Positions 7,199-17,315 are shown, counted from the stretch's first letter. The stretch is DNA of 64,000 bases from CAYSBE01 sp044337585 (GCA_044337585.1 JBIINH010000002.1:1-64000), one strand, 5' to 3'. Notes: generated by a model not told the origin, from the sequence alone. A program made the numbers and translations.

Positions 7199-8609
7199 GA
7201 AAAGAAGAAAACATACAACCATATTTATTTTGTTCGATTATGTATCGGCAATGATATCGTGGTTTGCCTTTTTTGTTTACCGTAAATACTATATCGAACC
7301 CGGTAAATTTGGATATAGCATACCATTTGAAGCCAGTCAAAACTTTTATTTAGGACTGTTATACATTCCATTGTTTTGGTTGCTTCTTTATTATATCACT
7401 GGTACATACACGGATATTTGGCGCAAATCTAGACTCAAAGAGTTAGCCAATACGTTTACCATTAGTTTGTTCGGTGTTGTTGTTATATTTTTCTTGCTCT
7501 TACTTGATGATGAAATTGCGAGTTACAAAGATTATTACAACACATTTTTCACCCTGCTTGGTTTGCATTATGGTTTTACAATTTTTTTCAGGGTAATGTT
7601 TGAAACCTTTATCAAATCTGGAATTGCAGTCGGAAGGTATGGTTTCCCAACTATCATTGTTGGGAATAATGCTGCAGCAGCAAAACTTTATGAAGATATT
7701 GCCAATGAAAGATTTCCGAGTGGGTATTTAATAAAAGGCTTTGTGTGTAAAGATGGAACCTGTGGCGAAATGCCCAATGCATTGCCATGTTTGGGCAAAT
7801 ACACCGATTTGTCCGTATTGATAACAAAGTATAATATAGAAGAAGTGATTGTTGCCATCGAAAGCACTAGGCATAATGAAATTTTACAGGTAACCAATAT
7901 TTTAGAAGAAGAAAAAGTAATTCTGAAAATTATACCCGATACATATGACTTACTCTCAGGCTCGGTAAAATTTGAAAATGTTGTAGGCCTTGCATTGATT
8001 GAAGTGAAACACCAATTAATGCCTACATGGCAAGCCTGGTTGAAAAGAATAATTGATGTATTGGTTTCAGGGATTGTTCTTCTATTGCTGATTCCAATAT
8101 TTATTATACTTGCCATAGGTGTCAAGCAATCATCAACAGGCCCCGTATTTTTCAAACAAATTCGCATTGGTAAGAATGGTAAACCATTTCATATTTTAAA
8201 ATTCAGATCAATGTATACCGATGCTGAAGCCGCTGGACCTGCTTTGGCAAGTAAGGACGATAAACGCATCACTTCAATAGGTAAAACATTACGAAAATAT
8301 CGTTTAGATGAGTTACCTCAATTTTTCAATGTATTGATAGGAGAAATGTCGCTTGTTGGGCCAAGACCTGAGCGTAAATTTTATATTGATCAAATTGTGC
8401 AACATGCACCTTATTATAAGCAATTATTAAAAGTGCGACCGGGAATTACTTCTTGGGGAATGGTAAAATATGGATATGCCGAAAATGTGCAACAAATGAT
8501 TGAGCGCATGAAATTTGATATTCTTTACATCGAAAACATGTCGCTTATCATTGATTTTCGAATTATGATATACACGGTTAAAACCATTGTGCAGGGTAGA
8601 GGAAAGTAA
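7182..8609 (+). CDS. Polyprenyl-phosphate glycosylphosphotransferase (WcaJ/PssY-like sugar transferase)
   Basis: 475 residues. The N-terminal half has four or five membrane segments plus a Rossmann-like CoA-binding-type domain (about 140-250: TIIVGNNAAAAKLYEDI). A further membrane segment is near residue 290, followed by the C-terminal bacterial sugar transferase domain with KFRSMYTDAE, KYRLDELPQFFNVL and MSLVGPRPER. These enzymes move a sugar-1-phosphate from a nucleotide sugar to undecaprenyl phosphate, the first step of exopolysaccharide or O-unit synthesis. No ATG fits: the start is TTG at 7182 or 7191, inside the end of the lipoprotein gene. The next ATG (7251) would cut into the first membrane segment. 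Confidence 0.9.
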   Translation: MFTLIRKRRKHTTIFILFDYVSAMISWFAFFVYRKYYIEPGKFGYSIPFEASQNFYLGLLYIPLFWLLLYYITGTYTDIWRKSRLKELANTFTISLFGVVVIFFLLLLDDEIASYKDYYNTFFTLLGLHYGFTIFFRVMFETFIKSGIAVGRYGFPTIIVGNNAAAAKLYEDIANERFPSGYLIKGFVCKDGTCGEMPNALPCLGKYTDLSVLITKYNIEEVIVAIESTRHNEILQVTNILEEEKVILKIIPDTYDLLSGSVKFENVVGLALIEVKHQLMPTWQAWLKRIIDVLVSGIVLLLLIPIFIILAIGVKQSSTGPVFFKQIRIGKNGKPFHILKFRSMYTDAEAAGPALASKDDKRITSIGKTLRKYRLDELPQFFNVLIGEMSLVGPRPERKFYIDQIVQHAPYYKQLLKVRPGITSWGMVKYGYAENVQQMIERMKFDILYIENMSLIIDFRIMIYTVKTIVQGRGK

Positions 8610-8651
8610 AGGTTGCAATAAAAGTTGCTAATAGTTTGTGTTCAACAACTG

Positions 8652-9419
8652 CTATTTGGCAGTAGCCTGAATATATAGCTGGGTTAATTTTCTTTTGGTA
8701 TCCAATGCAAAATCGCCTTCCATCATCCATTTGTAATAGGAAGGTTCTACCTTAAATACATCCACTACTTTTTTGGCTTTGTGTTTCCCAAAATTAAATA
8801 TGGCTTCTTTTTTGTCGTTCCAAATAATTCTGCCTGCTAAATCCACATTGCGAGATTGTCCGGAAAATTCATGAAGAAAATCCACATCGTTTTTAAGTTC
8901 CTTATATCGATCTAATTGAGCAAGCAGCACTTCGTAAGTTGCGTCTACATCAGCCATTGCCGAGTGTGCATTTTCAAGTGGCTTGTCGCAATAAAATTTG
9001 TATGCAGCAGTGAGTGTTCGCTGTTCCATCATGTGGAAAATGCGTTGCACATCTACAAACTTGCGGTTACTTATATCAAACTCAACTCCGCAACGCAAAA
9101 ACTCTTCGACCAACATTGGCACATCAAATTTGTTAGAATTAAATCCACCAAAGTCGCATCCTTCAAATGATTTGGCTAATTCTTTAGCCTTTTCTTTAAA
9201 TGTTGGAGCATCCTTCACATCCTCATCATAAATACCGTGTATCAAGGATGTTTCTGTAGGTATAGGCATTTCCGGATTAAATCGCATTTGCCATTCTTCT
9301 TTGGTTTGATCAGGATTCACTTTGATATAAGCCAGTTCAATAATTTTATCGAATTGGATATTTATGCCTGTTGTTTCTACATCAAAAATAACAAGTGGAC
9401 GTTTTAGTGTTAGTTCCAT
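8652..9419 (-). CDS. DnaQ-like 3'-5' exonuclease with C-terminal add-on domain
   Basis: 255 residues. The first 180 form a DEDDh exonuclease: FDVETTG (Asp and Glu of motif I), NSNKFDVPML (Asp of motif II) and HSAMADVDA (His and Asp of motif III). It is too short and isolated to be a DNA polymerase III alpha subunit and resembles stand-alone epsilon-like or exonuclease-X-type enzymes. The last 60 residues (GRIIWNDKKEAIFNFGKHK...) resemble the small C-terminal domain found in exonuclease-X-like and DUF3820-like proteins. It lies 1 nt downstream of the DUF423 gene, so the two are one transcription unit. Confidence 0.85.
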   Translation of the reverse strand: MELTLKRPLVIFDVETTGINIQFDKIIELAYIKVNPDQTKEEWQMRFNPEMPIPTETSLIHGIYDEDVKDAPTFKEKAKELAKSFEGCDFGGFNSNKFDVPMLVEEFLRCGVEFDISNRKFVDVQRIFHMMEQRTLTAAYKFYCDKPLENAHSAMADVDATYEVLLAQLDRYKELKNDVDFLHEFSGQSRNVDLAGRIIWNDKKEAIFNFGKHKAKKVVDVFKVEPSYYKWMMEGDFALDTKRKLTQLYIQATAK

Positions 9420-9420
9420 C

Positions 9421-9852
9421 TTAGTCTTGTGCCTTACTCACGTGGGGGTTGCTTTCTTTGAAACCAAAAATACCTAGATACACCCAACCGAGAATAAATA
9501 GCACGCCACCAAGTGGTGTTAATGGTCCAATAATTTTTAGCATATCACCAACGGTGATTTCGCGAGTTGATAGCAAGTACAACGAACCGCTAAATAAAAC
9601 GATACCAATACAAAACAGATAAAGTACTCTTTTTACCACATTTGAATGCAATCGTCTATACATACCCATCATTAATAAAATACCAATTCCATGATAAAAT
9701 TGATAGGTAACTCCTGTTTGAAAAACGGCCAAATGTTCAGCCGATATTCTGTCTCTAAGTGCGTGCGAAGCGAATGCTCCAAGCGCAACCGATAATCCGC
9801 AAACAATGCTACCGGTGGTAATCAATTGCTTTTGAAGTGTCTTATTACTCAT
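9421..9852 (-). CDS. DUF423 family small membrane protein
   Basis: 143 residues with about four membrane segments. The signature LGAFASHALRDRIS followed by FQTGVTYQFYHGIGILL matches the DUF423/YgdD family of inner-membrane proteins, whose function is unknown. It is the first gene of a two-gene unit with the exonuclease. The region before it also serves the divergent gene at 9931. Confidence 0.85.
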   Translation of the reverse strand: MSNKTLQKQLITTGSIVCGLSVALGAFASHALRDRISAEHLAVFQTGVTYQFYHGIGILLMMGMYRRLHSNVVKRVLYLFCIGIVLFSGSLYLLSTREITVGDMLKIIGPLTPLGGVLFILGWVYLGIFGFKESNPHVSKAQD

Positions 9853-9907
9853 AGGTTTTCACAATTATTTGTGCACAAAATAATATAATCTGCCAAATGT
9901 TTAGTTG

Positions 9908-9915
9908 TAAATTTG
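9908..9915 (+). promoter_or_regulatory. -7 element (TAAATTTG) before the 9931 gene
   Basis: Perfect TAnnTTTG. It overlaps the more upstream in-frame TTG (9913), which therefore cannot be the normal start, and places the transcript start about 10 nt before ATG 9931. No clear -33 element at the usual distance. Confidence 0.5.
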
Positions 9916-9930
9916 ATAACAAATCAACAC

Positions 9931-12630
9931 ATGAGCAGATCACTGATCATCGGTGTATTAGGCACCCTCCTTGTTATAGCTGTTTTATCGGCTTTATTTT
10001 ATCAACATTACATCAAATCCGGAATCAGGCCTTTACATCATGCCATCCCGAACTCGGCTATCTTTTTTATTGAATCTGAAAATTGGAACAGCTTGTATGG
10101 GTCTATAACAGAACTGCCAGCCTATAATGAATTGATTAAGAATGATGCAGTTAAACCTGAGTTGTTCAAATTGCAGCAAATTGATTCTTTACTAAAACAA
10201 AATACAGAACTTTTTAACCTTATTCATGGAGATAAGATAGGGCTTTCTATGCATGTATTGGGTAAAGATATCGCTTGGTTTTTAGTAGTTCAAACAAAAA
10301 AAATCCCACCCAAATTGGAGGCTATTAATGACTTACTTACCAAACTTAATTTAAAAGTAAGCAAACGCCTTTTTGAAAACCAACAAGTGTTTGATGCTTA
10401 CCAATCCGATGGAAGTCCGGTTCTTTCCATTTCAAGTCTTGGAGATTTTATGTTTCTATCGGCTCAGGGAAGTTTGGTTGAAGATGCTATTAGAAAAATT
10501 AAATATACCTTAACGAACGATTGGAGGAGCATTAATAAACCTTATAATATCACTAATGGTAAATATGACCATAATGTTTACATCAATTATGGCAAACTTC
10601 ATCATTTATTTACAGCAATCACCATTGATTCTATTAAAGCTGACAAGTTTTTGTTTTCATCTTTTGCCTCTTGGTCAGTATTACAAACCGAGATAGAAAA
10701 AACAGGAATTGCTTTTAAAGGTGCCACATATACAGACGACTCAATATTTCAATTTTTAGATGTACTTAATAACCAAAAACCAGTATCTGCAGATAAGATG
10801 TTTGCTTATTTGCCTGCCAATCTAGCCTTCTATCAACATATTGGCATTCAGAATTATCCTCAATTCAAATCAGATTTAAAAGAATACAACGATTTTCATG
10901 GTTCACAAGATTCTATTCAGCAATATGTGATGGATATCAAACAAAAGTCTGGTTTTAATCTAGACGAATTGAGTACATTTTTTGGTGAAAATCATTTTTT
11001 AATTATTTCAGAATTTAATCAAGGAGAAATAACTTCAAATGCATCAGCTATTTTGCAAATTAATAAGCCTGAAGAGTGTCTTCAAGCAATTAAAATTTTT
11101 GCATCAAAAATAAACTCAGGAATATCCGATAGTTTATTTTCGGAATATACTTATTTGGGTAAACAAATTTATTACCTACATGCCGGAAAATTACCTGCAT
11201 ATTATTTAGGTGCAGCATTCAATATTATTGAAAACCCTTTTGTTGCCGTGTATGAAGAAGTACTTATAATGAGCAATACGTTGGCTGAAATGAAATCAAT
11301 TATTGATCGACTAAGTACTAAGCAGGTGCTTGTAAACGATGAACAATTTATTCAAGTAACACAAAAGCAAAAAACACTTTCTAATTATTCGATGTATATA
11401 AACTCCAGTAAAGCTTATCAGATTCCCTATCAATTTTATGAGTCGAGTATGCTTACTATGATGAATATTTATATGAAAGAAATGAAAAAAATCACACATA
11501 TTCATTTACAGTATGCCTCGGCAAATGATAAAACTTTCTATACAGGAATGTATTTGGCTTATGACAACGCATTTGAAGAAGATACCCGCATCATGTGGTC
11601 ATATCTAATGGATACAACAGCAATAAGAGCACCCGAGCTAGTAGATGTAGATGGTAAAAAAGGTGTATTTGTACAAGATGTGCTTAACCAATGTTACTTA
11701 TTTGATGAGTCGGGGAGCTTGAAGTGGAAAGTGAAATTAAGCCAAGCCATTGTTAGCGAATTGCATCAAGTTATTGTATCGCCTACTAATACTCGCGCCT
11801 ACTTATTCAATACTTCAGAATCGGTTTATTTATTAAATGAAAATGGCAACAATATGAGCGGTTATCCGGTTCGTTTGCCCGGAAAAACAAAATTTGCACT
11901 ATCAATGGTGGATTGGTACGGAGACAGCACCTATGAGTACTATGTTGTTCTAAATAATAAACGTGTTGCGGGTTATCAATTGAATGGACGCATATTGCCA
12001 AATTGGACAGCTAAACCGATTAGTGACTCTGCCATTTCCGCTATTGGTTTCATTACAACCACTTCAGAAAAATTGCTAGTTGTCAACCAACACTCAAGCA
12101 CAAAATATTATTCATTAGATGGAAAGAAAAGAGACAGCGTTTTAGTGAGCCACACGAAATTGCCACTGTTTGTAAGCTATGAAGAAGGAAAAGAATGCGT
12201 GATTTGGACAAAAGATAGCACACGGCTATACCTCAACCAGTTTGATACAGCCATGCAGGTTTCAAAATCTAATCCAATAGCTTTGATATCTGCCAATGCA
12301 CGTTTTTATTTGCACAACGGTAATTTATTTGTAAACGACAAAAAAAAATTAACTGTTTGGCGAACCAATGGGGTGAAAGTATTCGAAATCAGCGCTGATT
12401 CTATTGCCCAACCATTCGCCCAATCGTTTTATAGCAAAGGAGTGTTTTATGGATTCCAAAAATATCCAGAGGCAACTCCTGTTTTGCTAGCTGCTGATGG
12501 AGCACCTTATGAAAATTTACCTTCAGAAAAATTTATAACCTTTACAGTAGGAAATAATAAAGAAAATACCCAGAAGATATTGGTTGGAACAAGCCTTAAC
12601 AAGCAAATTATTTTTTATTTTTTGAAATAA
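9931..12630 (+). CDS. Membrane-anchored DUF3352-like protein with C-terminal propeller-like region
   Basis: About 899 residues. One N-terminal membrane anchor (SLIIGVLGTLLVIAVLSALFY) is followed by a large extracytoplasmic region. The segment HAIPNSAIFFIESENW and the following 500 residues resemble DUF3352-type proteins. The last 320 residues contain repeated strands such as GKKGVFVQDVLNQCYLFDESGSLKWK and NGNNMSGYPVRLPG that look like PQQ/beta-propeller repeats. The function is unknown. It heads a three-gene cluster with a lipoprotein (46-nt gap) and a DUF5723-like barrel, suggesting an envelope complex (inference). ATG 9931 is chosen because the -7 element overlaps the earlier TTG. Confidence 0.7.
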   Translation: MSRSLIIGVLGTLLVIAVLSALFYQHYIKSGIRPLHHAIPNSAIFFIESENWNSLYGSITELPAYNELIKNDAVKPELFKLQQIDSLLKQNTELFNLIHGDKIGLSMHVLGKDIAWFLVVQTKKIPPKLEAINDLLTKLNLKVSKRLFENQQVFDAYQSDGSPVLSISSLGDFMFLSAQGSLVEDAIRKIKYTLTNDWRSINKPYNITNGKYDHNVYINYGKLHHLFTAITIDSIKADKFLFSSFASWSVLQTEIEKTGIAFKGATYTDDSIFQFLDVLNNQKPVSADKMFAYLPANLAFYQHIGIQNYPQFKSDLKEYNDFHGSQDSIQQYVMDIKQKSGFNLDELSTFFGENHFLIISEFNQGEITSNASAILQINKPEECLQAIKIFASKINSGISDSLFSEYTYLGKQIYYLHAGKLPAYYLGAAFNIIENPFVAVYEEVLIMSNTLAEMKSIIDRLSTKQVLVNDEQFIQVTQKQKTLSNYSMYINSSKAYQIPYQFYESSMLTMMNIYMKEMKKITHIHLQYASANDKTFYTGMYLAYDNAFEEDTRIMWSYLMDTTAIRAPELVDVDGKKGVFVQDVLNQCYLFDESGSLKWKVKLSQAIVSELHQVIVSPTNTRAYLFNTSESVYLLNENGNNMSGYPVRLPGKTKFALSMVDWYGDSTYEYYVVLNNKRVAGYQLNGRILPNWTAKPISDSAISAIGFITTTSEKLLVVNQHSSTKYYSLDGKKRDSVLVSHTKLPLFVSYEEGKECVIWTKDSTRLYLNQFDTAMQVSKSNPIALISANARFYLHNGNLFVNDKKKLTVWRTNGVKVFEISADSIAQPFAQSFYSKGVFYGFQKYPEATPVLLAADGAPYENLPSEKFITFTVGNNKENTQKILVGTSLNKQIIFYFLK

Positions 12631-12676
12631 ACAGAATTATTACAATACTTTGCTGAACCTCAAAAACTAATTAACT

Positions 12677-14341
12677 ATGAACCGTTTAATTACCATCCTT
12701 GTATTCTTACTAGTCTTGGTACTTTCTTCTTGCTTAAAAGATGTAGAAGAGCTATCGAATATAAAAGGATTTAAATTTAATTCAGAAATATCATTTCCAT
12801 TATTTCAAGACGAAGTTGGCTTGAAAGAATTGTACGAAGAATTTTCTAAAACCGGCTTTGTTCGAATTGAAGATGGTCAGCCCATTACGATGGTATATAG
12901 TGGAAGAGACAGTATCACACAACGCCAATTAATTAGTATCCCACCGATTAGTAGTAATTTTAATTTCTCCGTTGACCCAATTATTGCAGGTGTATTTAAT
13001 TCAGTAGGTTCATTTAGCCAAACCATAAACGGTGATGAGAACTTACTTTTTCCCAATGGTGAGCAAGTGAAACAAATTTTTGTAAAGTCAGGTGTTGTGG
13101 AATTTTTTGCGACTAGTACCATAAAACATGATGTCAAATTGGTATTTACCTATCCTGATGTAAAGAAGAATGGATTGCCGTTAACCGACAGTGTGGTAAT
13201 GAGCTTCTCTGGCAGTTTACCAGTGGTGGCTAATAAAGCTATTGATATGACAGGCTATGTAATAGACTTAACCGATAACAATACAACTGTAAATAAACTA
13301 CGATATGTTATGCGCGTTGAGATACTTAAGATGCCAGGAAATCCCGATATGGCAGCAGGCGAAGGACTTACATTTGTTCAATCTACAGATGTTCTTCAAT
13401 ACAATTTCATGAAAGGTTATTTAGGGAAATTCACTTTGTTAAACATGAATGAAATCTTGGATATAGATCTCTACAATGCAAGTGATGGTGGTAATTTGGA
13501 ATTCAATGATCCTCGCATTATCATCCAATTGGCGAACGGATTTGGGATGCCCGTAACACTAAAAATTAATCGCATATATGCAGTAACTACTGATGATTTA
13601 GTGATAGATGTGATAATGAACCAATTCCAAGATACCGTTACATTGCCATATGCTCAATTTGAAGGGGACTACGGAATAGGTATTTACAAATTGGATAATA
13701 CCAATTCCAATATAAAAGAAATACTTAACAGTAAGCCCAAAAAATTGGTTCTTAAAGTAGATTTTATAGCTAATTACAATCAAGTGGTCTCTGACAATTT
13801 CATGTTTGATACGAGCTCTTTTAAAGCAATTGCCGATGTAGAGTTGCCTCTTGATTTAAAAATATCAGATTACGGAGTGAACTTATCAGGCGAGTTTTCA
13901 TTTCCAGGCACAGAACAAAATGACACTACAATCAGATTTGAGTATATTACCTTGGCCAGTACTGCAACTAATAATATGCCAGTAGGAACAGCCATACAGG
14001 TGTATATGACAAAACTTGACAGTAGCTTTAATCCACCCTTAGTTACAATTGTTGACAGTATATTCCAATCGCCTTTGCTGTTGGCTCCAGCTATTGTGGA
14101 TGCCAATGGGGTTGTACTTAGTCGAAGTGAGTCCCAAAACTTTACAAATGTTAGCCAAGAACGATACAACAATTGGGTAAATAGTGGAATCAATGGCTAT
14201 ACAATGCATTTCGAAGTTAATTCTTCAAAAGTTGGCTCGCCTCCCGTTCAACCATTTGTTAAAATTTATTCAACCCAAAAAGTTGGTTTAAAAATGGGAA
14301 TGAAAGCTAAAGCATCTTACACCACTAAATCGTCAGACTAA
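12677..14341 (+). CDS. Hypothetical lipoprotein of the 9931-15725 envelope cluster
   Basis: 554 residues. The signal peptide ends in the lipobox LSSC (Cys19) and the mature protein begins LKDVEEL. The body is beta-rich with several repeat-like segments and no enzyme motif; I do not recognise a family. It sits between the anchored propeller-like protein and the barrel gene, with only one base between its stop and the next ATG, so the lipoprotein and barrel are surely translated from one mRNA and may form an outer-membrane pair (inference). Confidence 0.7.
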   Translation: MNRLITILVFLLVLVLSSCLKDVEELSNIKGFKFNSEISFPLFQDEVGLKELYEEFSKTGFVRIEDGQPITMVYSGRDSITQRQLISIPPISSNFNFSVDPIIAGVFNSVGSFSQTINGDENLLFPNGEQVKQIFVKSGVVEFFATSTIKHDVKLVFTYPDVKKNGLPLTDSVVMSFSGSLPVVANKAIDMTGYVIDLTDNNTTVNKLRYVMRVEILKMPGNPDMAAGEGLTFVQSTDVLQYNFMKGYLGKFTLLNMNEILDIDLYNASDGGNLEFNDPRIIIQLANGFGMPVTLKINRIYAVTTDDLVIDVIMNQFQDTVTLPYAQFEGDYGIGIYKLDNTNSNIKEILNSKPKKLVLKVDFIANYNQVVSDNFMFDTSSFKAIADVELPLDLKISDYGVNLSGEFSFPGTEQNDTTIRFEYITLASTATNNMPVGTAIQVYMTKLDSSFNPPLVTIVDSIFQSPLLLAPAIVDANGVVLSRSESQNFTNVSQERYNNWVNSGINGYTMHFEVNSSKVGSPPVQPFVKIYSTQKVGLKMGMKAKASYTTKSSD

Positions 14342-14342
14342 C

Positions 14343-15725
14343 ATGAAAAAGATAATTAGTTTTTCTGCCGTTTTATTCTTCTCAGTAAGCTTGTTTGCTC
14401 AGATAGAAACAGTCTTACCATCAATGCGTGGATTGTATCAAGCAGGTTTTGTAAACCCGGCATTTCTACCCGAACATAAAATACAAATTGGCCTACCCGC
14501 ATTAAACAATGTTGGTCTTGATCTAAATCTAAATGGCATCAATGCCAAGGGAGTTATTGATAGCAAGGATACAGCAGGTATCGTGGATATGGATAAGCTT
14601 GCTAAAAATATTGAAGGTGATGCATTTGGATTTAGGTATGCATATGTAATGGATTATATTTATGTGAGTTTTCCTATTTCTCATGGATTTTATATGGGGC
14701 TTGGAGCGCAAATAAATAACCAATTGAATTTTAATATTAGCAAGCAATTATTGGCAGCAGATATCTTCTCTGCCGGAAATACTGTTAGCTTAAGTGGTAC
14801 TGGTGCCCAAATCATGACTTATTCCAATATCAACGTAAGTTTAGCTAAGGTAATCAAAAATAAATTTACGGTGGGTGGTAGGTTTAAATACCTTATCGGA
14901 CACGGCTATGCAGCTATTGAGGATTTTGAAGTATCAACTACTACCGGGGCAAATGCACCTTATCCAATTCAAGTAAATGCAAATGGTAAAATTCTTACTT
15001 CTGGCTTACCCGTCTTATTTAATGAAGTAAATGGACAACCAACTACTGAAGATCAGAAAAAATTCGAACCCAACAAATTGATCTTTCCCAAAAACTCTGG
15101 TTTCGCTATTGATTTGGGAATGACATATAAATTTGATAAGAAAATAAGCATGTATGCGGCTTTAAATGACTTAGGTTTTATAAAATGGCGACAACAAGCA
15201 TATCAGTACGATTTGAGTAATGTGCAAGTAAATTACGAAGGACTAACGTATGATTTATTAAACAGCCCAACCCGCAGACAAGAGTATTTTGATAGTTTAT
15301 TAGCACTTTTTGATCGTACTACCTTATCTGAAAAGGCATTCACTAGATGGCTATCGGCTCGCTATATGGCTGGAGTTGACTATGATATAACCAAACGCGA
15401 TCGTTTTGGAATTTTATTACAAGCACAAACTTTGCCTTCGTTTACAACTTTTGCAGCTACAGCCTCTTACACCAGGGCGTTTGGAAAGGTGCTTAGGTTA
15501 CATGTGAATTATTCATATTTAAGTGATGCGCAATCGGCTGTAGGTGTGGGTATGGAACTTAAAATGGGACCAGTGCAATTATATTTTGTGCAAAATAATG
15601 TGTTAATGTGGACTAATTTGGCCGAAGCCAATGTACTTGCTTTTCGTTTGGGAATCAATTTGGTATTTGGTCAGTCGCAGTATTATAAAGACCGTGAGGC
15701 TGAATATGCTTCAGATGCGAAGTAA
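14343..15725 (+). CDS. DUF5723-like outer-membrane protein
   Basis: 460 residues with a Sec signal peptide (about 1-19, ending SLFAQ). The mature start, with MRGLYQAGFVNPAFLPEHKIQIGLP, is typical of DUF5723 proteins, a Bacteroidota family with the look of FadL/PorV-type beta barrels: alternating hydrophobic strands, NPA motif near the N-terminus and aromatic strand ends. The substrate or partner is unknown. Its start lies 1 nt after the lipoprotein stop. Confidence 0.75.
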   Translation: MKKIISFSAVLFFSVSLFAQIETVLPSMRGLYQAGFVNPAFLPEHKIQIGLPALNNVGLDLNLNGINAKGVIDSKDTAGIVDMDKLAKNIEGDAFGFRYAYVMDYIYVSFPISHGFYMGLGAQINNQLNFNISKQLLAADIFSAGNTVSLSGTGAQIMTYSNINVSLAKVIKNKFTVGGRFKYLIGHGYAAIEDFEVSTTTGANAPYPIQVNANGKILTSGLPVLFNEVNGQPTTEDQKKFEPNKLIFPKNSGFAIDLGMTYKFDKKISMYAALNDLGFIKWRQQAYQYDLSNVQVNYEGLTYDLLNSPTRRQEYFDSLLALFDRTTLSEKAFTRWLSARYMAGVDYDITKRDRFGILLQAQTLPSFTTFAATASYTRAFGKVLRLHVNYSYLSDAQSAVGVGMELKMGPVQLYFVQNNVLMWTNLAEANVLAFRLGINLVFGQSQYYKDREAEYASDAK

Positions 15726-15786
15726 TTCTAATTAGGTTATACTTTAGGTTTCATAACAACCAATTACGCATTTGTTAAAAAATGTG

Positions 15787-15794
15787 TAGGTTTG
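15787..15794 (+). promoter_or_regulatory. -7 element (TAGGTTTG) before the biotin carboxylase gene
   Basis: Perfect TAnnTTTG, 33 nt before ATG 15828. It overlaps an alternative in-frame TTG at 15792, which supports the ATG. A TTTG at 15771-15774 is present, but the 12-nt spacing is shorter than usual for a -33 element. Confidence 0.4.
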
Positions 15795-15827
15795 ATGACG
15801 TATTTAATACGACACAAAAAAGTATTT

Positions 15828-17315
15828 ATGAAGAAAATATTGATTGCCAATCGTGGTGAAATTGCATTGCGTGTAATGCGGACGGCAAAGGAAATGGGTA
15901 TAAAAACCGTAGCTGTATTCAGCGAGGCGGATAGAGAAGCCTTGCATGTTAGATATGCAGATGAGGCATATTGCATTGGGCCAGCAGCATCAGCCCAATC
16001 CTATTTGAAAATAGATACGTTACTACAAGTAGCCAAGCAATCAGGTGCAGATGCTATTCACCCAGGTTATGGTTTCTTATCAGAAAACGCAATTTTCGCT
16101 GATAAGGTGAAAGAAGCAGGTCTTATTTTTATTGGACCAACAGGTGATGCCATGCGAATTATGGGAAGTAAAATTGGAGCAAAACAAGCTGTGAGTGCAT
16201 TTAATGTACCCATGGTGCCCGGTACTAAAGAGGCCATAAAAGATTTAAATGAAGCCAGAAAAATTGCCAATGGAATTGGTTATCCGGTTTTGATTAAAGC
16301 ATCGGCAGGAGGAGGCGGAAAGGGCATGCGAATTGTTAATAATGAATCGGAATTTGAAGAGCAAATCAAATTGGCACAAAATGAAGCAAGATCTGCATTT
16401 GGAGACGATGCCGTTTTTATAGAGAAGTATGTGGGTTCGCCAAAACATATCGAGATTCAGATACTTGGCGATACACACGGAAACATTGTTTATTTGTTTG
16501 AAAGAGAATGCTCCATTCAGCGTAGACATCAAAAGTTGGTAGAAGAAGCGCCATCTTCTTGCCTAACAGCTGAAATTAGAAAAAAAATGGGAGAGGCGGC
16601 AGTGAATGTTGCCAAAGCTTGCAATTATACAGGAGCAGGTACGGTTGAATTTTTGGTAGACGAATCCCTCAATTTTTATTTCTTGGAAATGAATACCCGT
16701 CTTCAGGTAGAACATCCTGTGACGGAACAAATTGTAGGACTTGATTTGGTGAAAGAACAAATACGTGTGGCCAGAGGTGAGCAATTAGGCTATCAGCAAA
16801 ACGATTTGAAAATACATGGACATGCATTGGAGTTGAGGGTATGTGCAGAAGATCCAATGAATAATTTTTTGCCCGATATTGGTACACTAAAAACATACAC
16901 CACACCACAAGGCTATGGCATTAGGGTAGATGATTCATTTGAACAAGGGATGAGTATTCCCATTCACTATGATCCCATGATTGCTAAGCTCATAACATTT
17001 GGTAAAGACCGTGAAGAGGCAAGGTTGAGGATGATACGTGCCATTGATGATTATATCGTAACGGGTATTGAAACAACCCTAACATTTGGTGCATTTGTAA
17101 TGAAACATCCCGCTTTTATTAAAGGCGATTTCGATACTAAATTTATTGAGAAGCACTTTAAACCTGAAATGCTGAAACAAGAAACTGAAGGAGACGAAGA
17201 AATAATAGCCGTTGCTGCTGATGTATTTCTTAGCCAAAAATCGTCATCAATTTCGTTATCTCAGTCTCCTGCATCTGCTGTTATAAACTGGCACAAAAAT
17301 CGTAAAACATTTTGA
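15828..17315 (+). CDS. accC: Acyl-CoA carboxylase biotin carboxylase subunit
   Basis: 495 residues from ATG 15828. It carboxylates biotin on its carrier protein using ATP and bicarbonate. The N-terminus KKILIANRGEIALRVMRTA, the glycine-rich ATP-grasp loop KASAGGGGKGMRIV and the active-site segment EMNTRLQVEHPVTE are all intact. It has about 45 extra residues after the core (a polar, Ser/Gln-rich tail). The biotin carrier gene lies 5 kb away at 22120 and no carboxyltransferase is in the window, so acetyl-CoA versus propionyl-CoA specificity cannot be decided. Confidence 0.92.
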   Translation: MKKILIANRGEIALRVMRTAKEMGIKTVAVFSEADREALHVRYADEAYCIGPAASAQSYLKIDTLLQVAKQSGADAIHPGYGFLSENAIFADKVKEAGLIFIGPTGDAMRIMGSKIGAKQAVSAFNVPMVPGTKEAIKDLNEARKIANGIGYPVLIKASAGGGGKGMRIVNNESEFEEQIKLAQNEARSAFGDDAVFIEKYVGSPKHIEIQILGDTHGNIVYLFERECSIQRRHQKLVEEAPSSCLTAEIRKKMGEAAVNVAKACNYTGAGTVEFLVDESLNFYFLEMNTRLQVEHPVTEQIVGLDLVKEQIRVARGEQLGYQQNDLKIHGHALELRVCAEDPMNNFLPDIGTLKTYTTPQGYGIRVDDSFEQGMSIPIHYDPMIAKLITFGKDREEARLRMIRAIDDYIVTGIETTLTFGAFVMKHPAFIKGDFDTKFIEKHFKPEMLKQETEGDEEIIAVAADVFLSQKSSSISLSQSPASAVINWHKNRKTF

